Source: Colias croceus (Eukaryota > Arthropoda > Insecta > Lepidoptera > Pieridae). From it: a stretch of DNA of 64,000 nucleotides. Position 1 is the stretch's first letter. Every line of letters starts with the position of its first letter. Location of the stretch: positions 9,870,501 through 9,934,500 of the forward strand of contig NC_059541.1 of NCBI RefSeq assembly GCF_905220415.1. The letters run 5' to 3'. A program made the translations under genes and the position numbers. Positions 55,024-64,000 of the stretch are shown here, in pieces. The notes beneath the pieces were generated by a model. It saw nothing but the letters and a program-made list of their open reading frames with translations, had not been told where the DNA came from and ran no database searches.

Positions 55024-58000
55024 TTTTCTATAATTTAGGACTACTAGGACTATTAGCGCTTAGTAAATGTTAGAATGAACAAAATAGTGCTGCAGTATTC
55101 ATATCTTATAAAGCTATTGTATCAAATTGCACGCATAAAAAATAGATTTCTGAAATAAAAAATGAAAATGAAAAATATATTTATCTATAAACCAAATGTT
55201 GGATATACGTTGCTCGCTTTACACATAATATTGGCTTAATCTATGTTTATTAAAAAGGATTCCCTATAGTATGAAACAAGTAAATAATATAAACATAAAA
55301 CAAAGTAATTGACATTAATCACAATAAACAAAACAGATAACAGAAAAACATTAAACTGTAATTACATTTATGAAATCAACATTTGAATTTACTTTTTAAA
55401 GCTAATAAATAATAATAAATTCGCTTAATTCAATTTCTATGAAATTCAGGTTCAAGGAAAAATGCCTTTTATATTTGCTTATGGACGAGTGCCATTAGCT
55501 TGATGAATATTTTAATAATTCTAAAAATTTAAAGTGCTCCGTAATGAAGCGAATGGGGTATTGTGATTCGATTTTTACAAATGAAAACCACGTTATTACG
55601 CATATTTCACTTTAATGTTATAAAGCCGAATATTCGTTTTTGTTTGTTTATCTTTTACGTCCGAACGGCGAGATAATAAACAGCAACATTCACTTTGATA
55701 GACGGTACACTGAAAATAGGAGAAGCCTTTATTAAGCCTTTACGACAACACTACAAAAGCCTTTATTATTTAAGAATTATTTATTTAGAAAAAATGCATC
55801 TCAGTAAAAGAAAAACGTCGACCTTTCGACGTTTTGTTTTTACTGTAATGCATTTTTAAAGACCCCTTTCTTTCATTCTCGAATTAATACACACAAACAT
55901 CAATCAAATATAAACTAACTAATTTTTTTTTTCAAAAAGAACACTGTCAATATATTTAAATAGAAGCATTAGTTATGTAAAAGTGAACACAAGTCCATAG
56001 AAAGTACCAGTATGTGGTACATAACCGCAGGCGTGCGGCGCGTCATTATTGAGGAAGCGGTTTTTATTGTTGCAAAAATTGTATGGAATTTCCAGTTGCA
56101 CGTAAATGTAGGTGTAATTAGCTTAGTTTCAGACTTTAGGTTTAAAAATTGTTTTAAAGATGACAAAGGTAATTTTGTTAGTTTATAATAGACGCTCGCT
56201 TCATCGATCTGAGACCTAAAAAAGAATCACAATAATATATCGAATAATTTGTGGTGATTTCAAAGAAACCAAAGAATTGAAAAAGTTTCCTAAAAGAAAC
56301 ATGCATTATAATAACAATTTCTTATGATTATTAAATAAAAGATGTACTTATAATAACTAATATGTATTATTGTTTGTCAATATTATCGAATCTTTGTTTT
56401 CAATGTTGACGGCGCTGGCGCGCGGTAAATCTCTAAAGAGTATGTTTGTGCCATTTTAATTTAATTTATAATGAATTGTATTATTGTAAGTAGTAAATAT
56501 AAGTAAAATATAAATACTTTCAGATGCATAATCAAACTTCCGAGCTCTGAAATATTTTCACCACCATAGCTCGAACCTTGGACATCTGAATTGGCATAAA
56601 GCACTTACTTATAATGGGGGCCTATAAGATGATTCAAATGAAAACAATTTTGTTCTTATAATACTTATCTTGATTCTAATATCTTTAACAACGTCTTACA
56701 TTTTTTCTCGTTAATAGAAAATATCACAGAACACGTTCTTAATTAATAATTACGTATTTTCTTTGTAAGCTTTATACCTTCTAATTAAAGAATATTACTC
56801 AATAGACAATAATAATAATCTCAAAAGTGGAATAGAAATATTAGAAGCGAAATTCTCATATAGAATCTACGTCATACCAGAAAACGTGGTACAAAATACT
56901 TATCTGAACTCATAAACAAAGATTGTCTATGATTTACGTCCCGCGTCCATCTTGTTTGTTAAACTATTTTATCCCTAACCTATTTTCGAAGCTATAGTTT
57001 TAAGAAAGTTCAACTTAGAGAAAATCCGAGGTGCTTTTCGCTGATCCCGGTCGTTTCTGCTGGGAAATATTGAACTATTTCACATAATTTTGTCGTCCAA
57101 ATTCAATATTTTAGAACGCTTCGGAACGCTTCTTTTGAAAAGGAAAATATTTTATTGCTATTTCTCTCGTGACGGCAAGGGAAATGAGCAAACACGTCTT
57201 ATTATAGTCATAACGACTGCGTATTACGATCGACTATATTGCATTGTAAATAGGTTCTCTAATATAATATGTCACACTAATAAACAACAGATTAATTTCT
57301 AATAAAATAATTCCTGATCAATTAAGGAAATACATTAAGGAGGTTTCATTACCTACTAATATTGTATAAACAATATTTTAAGGTTTAATTGACATAGAAA
57401 AAATCATATTATTCTCAAGAGTTATTTCGTAGTATAGGTAAGTACATAATATTACATAAAAAATAGCAATAAAATTGAGATTTTCTTGTATGTTTGTATG
57501 AATACATAGAAATATCAATATTATTTTATTGGAAACAAACGTAAACAACAAACATTACTGAACCTATTACATACGATACCTACTTCTATTGATTTTTGTA
57601 ACCCAAATACCAGGAGCATAATAATTTAAGTTTGATAAAAACAGAGCCTAACGTAAGCTGCTTAAGAAATTGACATTATTATCCCCGAAGACTTCGAGAT
57701 AATCCAATAACTGGTTTGTTTGAAATATTTTTCATAAAAGAACACCTTTTAGCTCAAGTAAAAACAGTCGATTGTTACTGACAGCTTTCGGAATCGAAAT
57801 AAAAGGGATTTGTTAACTGAAGGGGATTGTATTAGCTTTGCTGACAGAATTTTATATTACATCAATACTTTAACCAAGTGTCAAAAAATGTCACGCTTTG
57901 GCTTCTATAAAGAGATGTTTGGAATGATTAGTAACATTTTGCAGTTTACAGTTTACTATGAAATGAATACCTACTACTTTTACTATGATAATATTTTAAC
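55024..58000. other. AT-rich stretch with a long hairpin
   Basis: No gene recognised. It holds the hairpin at 55790-55857. The 70-codon frame at 57090-57302 and the 65-codon frame at 55969-56166 have no domain. Confidence 0.4.
55790..55857. repeat. 68-bp hairpin with 32-bp arms
   Basis: The left arm AAAAATGCAT..CAGTAAAA..AAAACGTCGA pairs with its inverse on the right over 28 of 32 positions. The mismatches form two symmetric 2-nt internal loops and the terminal loop is CCTT. It may be a tiny MITE remnant; a microRNA precursor is possible but the 4-nt loop is small for one. Confidence 0.85.
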
Positions 58001-58168
58001 ACTGGCTGCACCCCTGTTGGTCTTAGCGTGAAGATATATAGCCTTCCTCGATGAATGGACTATCTAACACCGAAAGAATATTTCAAATCGGACCCTACTG
58101 GTCCTTTTGAGATTAGCGCGTTCAAACAAACAAACAAACTTTATACCTAATATTAGTAAGTATAGATA
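58001..58168 (+). repeat. SINE-like lepidopteran repeat, 'CTGCACCCCTGTTGGTC' family
   Basis: It holds CCCTGTTGGTCTTAGCGTG, AGCCTTCCTCGATGAATGGA, CTATCTAACACCGAAAGAAT, a CAAA run and an ATATTAGTAAGTATAGAT tail. Same family as 12476, 17221 and 47498. The head is truncated. Confidence 0.75.
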
Positions 58169-61100
58169 ATCAAAATATTTAAAATCTAACAAAATCTATC
58201 CATTCCGCTGCAAATTACATGAAATATATCCTGTACAGATATCTACTTGAACATAAATCACATAGACCGCAATGATTGGTCGCGCCATTAGCACGCGCGA
58301 TCGGAGACTCGTGACGTCACGGCACACGACGAATATCATTCTTCTGAAATTATATTGTTAAACCTTATTAATGTTATATTTACGAATTCTGTGTATTGGA
58401 GAAAGTAGTCCTTGGAAATTACCATGATTTGGATGCATTATATCCAGCGTAGAAATTGATAGCTATTAACGTAGACGGGCTATTTAGTTCCGTCATTTTT
58501 CTGCAATATAAATAACTCTGCTTTAAAAAGTCATGGTAACGGTAGATCAGACGACGGTCTAACGCTGAGAAGAAAATTCATTTATTATACGCTAATATTA
58601 TAAAGTTTTCGTAAAGAAAGATATATTGCTCATGTAGTACCCTCTGACAATAAATCATTTCAATATAATATTATGTATCTGAATTCCAAGAGAGCTATAT
58701 CTCTTAAAGATCTAGAATTTATTGTAAAAGGGCTTCTAGAATTCTCGATAAACACTATTTTGCGCGTAATATCTACAAAAATCTTTTACGCAATCATAAA
58801 TTATAACATAAGCGCAATTCCACAACCAAATGTTCATGAAACTACAACAATATGTACAAAGCAAGCATTACAAAGTAAAAATAACGAACCTTTAATAAAA
58901 TATGAGGAAAGTTAGATCTCAAACGAGAACCGCGTTCAGAAATGAAATTTGCCATCTATGTGTTGAGCAAATGTTTAATGTTGACTCTGATTCTTTTGTG
59001 TGAGAGAAATTAAGGGCACCTAGAAGACATAAATCTTCTAAAATTAAATACGGTTCAATAAGCCTTTGTTTGTTGTATCTTAGTGAAACCGTGGTATTGT
59101 GTTTCATAGAAGTTAGATAAGGTACCTACAACTGTGTTTATCATCTCCTTGATATATGTTCTTTGATAATCTGTGGCCAATGCGTTATTTGATATGAACA
59201 ATTTTGGTATTAACAATGTTTGCGCATGTTGGAAACTGCTTCTATAGGACCCTGCGCATCATGAAACTAAATATCCTTATCGGACTGCCTCCAATGCACT
59301 GATCTTGTTATAGGTTGATCCGACCGACTGAAGATCCAACATATACTACAAAATGACGAAAGCATATCATTTTATACTTCTCGTATTCTACATTTATTAT
59401 AAAAGTTAAAAAAACTGTAATAGACGTAAACAAGGACTCGATCATATTTTTTGCACAACTTACGTTGTACTCGCACCAAAATAGGAACATTTGCATTTTT
59501 AACATACCCAGATAATACGGAAAAATCTCATGAATCGTTCATTGCTTGATTTAATACAATATCACCACTAATACAACAGTTAATTTTATAAATTTCCACC
59601 CATTTTCAATCGACCCTTCCTAGAATCTATTCAATTAATTTGTTTACACTGGACCGCAAAACCATGTTTCTAAAAAGTAAGTTAATATATTTATGATTAT
59701 CCACCCAAACTATGTTTTAAGAACTTATAATGAGTTACCATAATCTCTGAAATGATAAGGCTAGACAGAGTATGTCTAGAAACTTTTGATTATCGGACTA
59801 GCGTAGTGGATAACTGTCTAAGAATTTTGTCTGCAACGTAGGGTTGAGATTCTAAAAAAATATTGAACTTTTGTGATTTTGTTATATCTAAATGTTTAGA
59901 TAACAGTTGCATTAGCATAGAATGTTATGTCTAATTTAAGTAAGTTTACAATGCCATTAAAGCATTGTAAACTTGTCGCTAGAAGGACTATACTACTATA
60001 TATTCAATGATATAGATATAATATAGAAGTAAATAGACAAGCCACTAAAACAGGAATTTTTATCTTACTTAAAGCATTAACTACTTAAATATACTATATT
60101 CCCGCCTACGAAAAGGTCTACGAGAGCGGAGAGATGTAGCAGATTTGTATATATTTATTGTATCTATACAGAAAGGGATTCAAAGTGTTTCATAAAGTTT
60201 AAAATGGTACTACATTCAAACATTAATAGTCAGTTTTAATCTAAGCATAAAGTTATATTTAGATACATTACCATTTATAAACACCATAAGTGTCGAACGT
60301 AAAAGGTTCTCTAGTGGGTACTACGTGCTGCAGTATGCTCGTGTCTCGACAAACATAAAATAGCGAATGTGTCGCTTTACGATTTTATATAACTTCTCAT
60401 TATTAATGATCTCTGTTTCACTGCAGCGCTGATTAAAAAGCAACCTCAACTCGCGTCAACGTCACTAATTTTCAGCGGTGCCAACGCAATTACGTAATGA
60501 TACACGGAATATGTGACATTTAACTTAAATATTAATACGGAATATATCATTACTTTAATTATAGCAAGTTCGTTTCGGTAATTATTTATAATTTTATCAA
60601 TAACCAAACGGGTAATTTAATGAAACTGAAAATGAAAAACAATATTTTGCTTCGGCACATGTTATCGTTGATTTTAAATTTATGCGCTTATTGATACGAT
60701 CAAGGAATATAGTGTATAATTTTACGTGATTTACGACCTTTAAAATTTTAGGAATTTAAAATCCAATTGCAACGAAATCCAGTGCAATGAAACAAGCTAA
60801 AAATATTAAACAAAACCACATAAACTTGATTACATTAACTTAGGCTTAGGATCAAAGGTGAACACACTCTTAAAAGTTTTAAGATGCCATTAGAACGAAA
60901 TGTTCATAATGTAGACAATTAGACACCAAGTTTGTAATGAAAATTTGTAAAAGGCGTTGAAATTGTATCTCTTTAAATATGTTCAAAATGTGTCTCTGAA
61001 GTTTTTAAGAATCACAATAATTGTATCGTGGTCCAAAGTTTGTACATATGTATTATGAAAATCATTGGACTATCTGCGCTGTAAAATTTTCGATAGAATT

Positions 61101-63505
61101 TAGCATAATTAGACACAATAGGTAATATTACTAACGAATTAATAGACTATTGAAATATAATACAGTAAACTCTATCGTTCAGATAATAATCCTTAAAATA
61201 GATAATCTATACATAGCGTCTTTATATAATTATCTAACCCTCATCTCCAATAATCACAATTCAAAGCCACCCAATTATCCTCCTTAAACTCCAAATTACC
61301 GCCCCAATTACCCTGCTATACTATTAATAAACGCATAAACTAGTACATCATAAAGCGCCTTCAATTTCGTGTCGATTAGATCAGTGTAGTACATAATCAA
61401 CAACAATATCGAATGTGTCATACGCACAGAATTCCAATTTGCATAGTAATAGCTGTTATGGACCTTCATAATGTCCAACTGGAGCTTCGGAACTAGTCAA
61501 TGAACATTCATGAATATTAAAAATGAAGCTACTAGATTTGATGTGAAATCACTCGGTCACTACGTGTCCTGCAGGTTGGGTTGAGATGAACAAAGTGACG
61601 TGGAAAAGCCCTTAATTAGAAGTCAATTTAAAATTATAATGTATAAAAATCTTTCTTTTAATCTACCTATTTATATGTTCTGTGATTTTAATGCTGAATC
61701 GATAAAAGCAAATAATACTGTTTTCAGTCAAGAGTAGTTCTCTTTATTAGATGGCGAAAGTTTTCAGATTACCTGAAACTTGCTTCATTTTTTTTTATTA
61801 TAATATAAGAAAGAAAGAAAAAACGCTTAGTGTTAGTATATATCAGATATACAGCACAGCTTGTCAGCTATGACGACTCCAGCTAAGATGGACAAAGAAT
61901 AAACATAATATACCTAAAATAATAAAGGAGTGTGTGAAGAGTCAGGATTATTAAGCGCGTCACACACGGTGAAGATACTATAATATTTTATGTTAAGATT
62001 CTCTAATATAAAACGTTATAGTATCTTAAGGTATCCGGTATCAGCGTTCTGACCATCATTTTTCTTTTTGTCATTGTGTACTAAGACCCCTGTAGAACCG
62101 CCATCCTGTTACAAATGACCCACAAAATTTCGCGCTTTATTGTCATACTAGCTTCCCTGCATGCACGCTACATCTCCAACAATTCTTAACACTACAGTTC
62201 TCTCATAATTGCTCCATTAACAAGTTAACTTTGCAAATTACGAGTCTTGAATACAGATTTGTCAATTGCTATGCAAATTATTACATATTATAAGCGTAAC
62301 TATGTGGAACTAAATAATATGTTCGGAAGTTTAATTAACATGTTTAGACATAATTTGTGTATAATTGATATTGATAGTTTATTCAGCATTAGCATGGCTA
62401 ATTAGCCTATCTAATCTTGATTGTGTACAATTACATGGAATTGCAGTTCTATTATTTCAGTGTATTGAATTATGCCTCATATTGTTTTGTTTAGAATGAA
62501 ACTGCATCGATATAAATTATATTATGGAAGATAAATAACATATTATTATGTGCGAGTTTATGAGTATTGGGTATATAATATTATGTTAGTAATACCATTG
62601 AACAGAATATAGGTAGAGTCTATGTTATAATACAAGTGAACAGTTGCAAATAAATTAATATTAATAATAGGAACATTACGAATTTATAAAGAGCAGGTAT
62701 TTGTGTTGATGTTTGCACTGTATTCGTATTACTTCGTATTCGACATATTATTTGTAATAACACTCCTTATTTCACAGCACATAACCTGTCCAAAGTTATT
62801 TCATTACATAAATAATCAGCGCTTATGAAAATAAGATAGCACCCTTCCATATTACGCAAAAGAATTAAACATTAAGAAGTTTTCTTTCCGTGATCTGAAA
62901 TGAAAATCTTTCCATTAAAAGCGGGTAAACAAGCTCGCTCGTTTATTTTCAGTACGTGGCTGTCAAAATTTTTGCCCCTTATTATTGGATGTCATAAATC
63001 ACAACACCTATGGCGAAAACGATAACAGTATTAAATATTTTCGTAAACAGCGAAGCGAACTCATAATTATAAAAACGATTTATAAATCGAATTTGCCTGA
63101 TGTTTTTGTATTTCTTTTAGATAATTTGAGTGTTTAACTGCATAATATTATTGTGTTTAGTGCATATTATGTAATAGTGATAGTCCGTTTATTGGTAAGT
63201 AAATTATAACAAGTTACTATAATTCGTAAAGTTTACATGATGTTTTTTTGTATTCCTTTGGGATATTTTCATTGTTTGACCACTTAGCATAATAATAATA
63301 TGTCAGTGCATATTATTATGTAGGTAACTGTAATAGCCGGTTTTTTTTGGTAAATCTTATTCTTACACTAATTCAAGAGCTACATACTTCAACAAATGAA
63401 TGTAATATTTTATACCTATTTGTATTTTACATTGATTTGATTTCGCCATTTACTTAATCGTAATAATATTTAGAATTGTCCAGAACTTTACTAAGTTCTC
63501 TGTCT
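58169..63505. other. Long AT-rich stretch, nothing recognised
   Basis: No transposon ends, RNA genes or coding domains recognised. A perfect 13-bp stem hairpin lies at 59942-59974. The 80-codon frame at 58673-58915 and the other short frames show no domain. Confidence 0.4.
59942..59974. repeat. Perfect hairpin, 13-bp stem, 7-nt loop
   Basis: AAGTTTACAATGC - CATTAAA - GCATTGTAAACTT. No T-run or other transcription signal follows. Role unknown. Confidence 0.85.
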
Positions 63506-63509
63506 TTAA

Positions 63510-64000
63510 CCCTAGATAGCTAACGTTCGTCAAAATGACGAATACTGAATGAATATATCGCCATCTCTTTTTAACCGTTTCGGTTGTGTGCATGCGGTGT
63601 GAAACCAACTCAGTGCGAGCCAAGCTGCGTCGAACTGCGGTCGCGATTTAGCGGTAAGTTGCATAGTTTTTTGAGATACCTACTACTCACTCGTCATTTT
63701 GACGAATGGTTACGTGTAACTTTTTATAAATATTATTAGTGTTGATTTTTACTTGTTTTGTTTTAGTTATTCCGTTCAAAGTACAGAATGTCAGGGATAT
63801 CGAATATCACAGATGAGGCGATTGCTCGGGCGTTGGATGATGACGATTATTTCCCTTCAACGGAAGAATCTAACAGCGAGAGTGAAGACGAGTTGTTGAT
63901 GGATGATGTGGAAAGTGATTTACAGGACGAGGTCTCGGACACTGATGAACCAATACTTACTGAAGAACATGATCGCACCTTCGCCTAATCAATCTGATGA
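63510..64000 (+). mobile_element. piggyBac-like element, left end (continues beyond window)
   Basis: TTAA (63506-63509) is followed by CCCTAGATAGCTAACGTTCG. The subterminal palindromic word TCGTCAAAATGACGAA (63527) is echoed as TCGTCATTTTGACGAA (63692). This layout matches the 5' end of piggyBac elements. A GTAAGT donor at 63654 and a TTTTAG acceptor ending at 63766 suggest a short intron in the 5' UTR ahead of the transposase start. Confidence 0.8.
63788..63988 (+). CDS. piggyBac-like transposase, acidic N-terminal part (frame stops or is spliced near window end)
   Basis: This is the expected start of the cut-and-paste transposase of the element whose end lies 280 bases upstream. The 66 residues are strongly acidic (DDDDYFPSTEESNSESEDEL, then MDDVESDLQDEVSDTDEP), as in piggyBac N-termini, which carry no catalytic residue. 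The ATG follows a candidate 5' UTR intron. The frame ends at a TAA (63986-63988), after which another frame stays open to the edge, so this copy may be frameshifted. The catalytic DDD core and the cysteine-rich tail would lie beyond the window, so activity cannot be judged. Confidence 0.6.
   Translation: MSGISNITDEAIARALDDDDYFPSTEESNSESEDELLMDDVESDLQDEVSDTDEPILTEEHDRTFA

Noticed and set aside
1..64000. CRISPR array, bacterial operons, ribosome binding sites, phage-type attachment sites
   Set aside because: No regular direct-repeat and spacer arrays and no compact gene clusters; spliced-type signals, SINEs and LINEs show a eukaryotic nuclear genome.

Overview
This looks like a stretch of lepidopteran (moth or butterfly) nuclear genome. 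It is strongly AT-rich and almost gene-free. It carries an R1-clade LINE, several piggyBac-type elements with TTAA target duplications (one with textbook piggyBac ends), tRNA-derived SINEs, and many short repeats that begin with a 'CTAGCTTTCCGCCCGCGG'-like word and end in 'TTATAATATTAGTA', a hallmark of butterfly and moth genomes. I found no rRNA, no true tRNA gene, no CRISPR array and no securely supported host gene. The window reads as intergenic or long-intron DNA built mostly from transposable elements.

Layout. 1-5530 (minus strand): an R1-clade non-LTR retrotransposon with an intact gag-like ORF1, an ORF2 (endonuclease, reverse transcriptase, RNase H) that stays open to the window edge, and a 74-bp tandem array in its 5' leader. 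6621-6783: a small palindromic MITE. 6827-8982: an element with a perfect 9-bp target duplication that was split by a deleted piggyBac-like element (7476-8612). 9-20 kb: AT-rich DNA with SINE-like repeats and a few speculative host exons. 21067-22506: a 1.44-kb foldback element with 466-bp arms; each arm carries three copies of a bipartite motif at a fixed 142-143-bp period. 27253-35046: a candidate 7.8-kb DNA transposon with identical 27-bp terminal inverted repeats around a 929-residue protein of unknown family with transposase-like features; it contains a nested SINE-like repeat and a piggyBac relic. 36823-38145: a canonical piggyBac internal-deletion derivative. 39-40.5 kb: two copies of a Harbinger-like MITE. 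45.9-46.6 kb: a 5'-truncated LINE with target duplications and a TTAA MITE with an internal minisatellite. 50.3 kb: a recent tRNA-derived SINE with a 13-bp target duplication. 63510 to the end: the left end of another piggyBac-like element with the start of its transposase.

The parts do not form a pathway. The window is a record of successive insertions. Its most interesting items are the unknown 929-residue protein inside its own inverted repeats, the foldback element with its periodic bipartite motif, and the nested 9-bp-duplication element.
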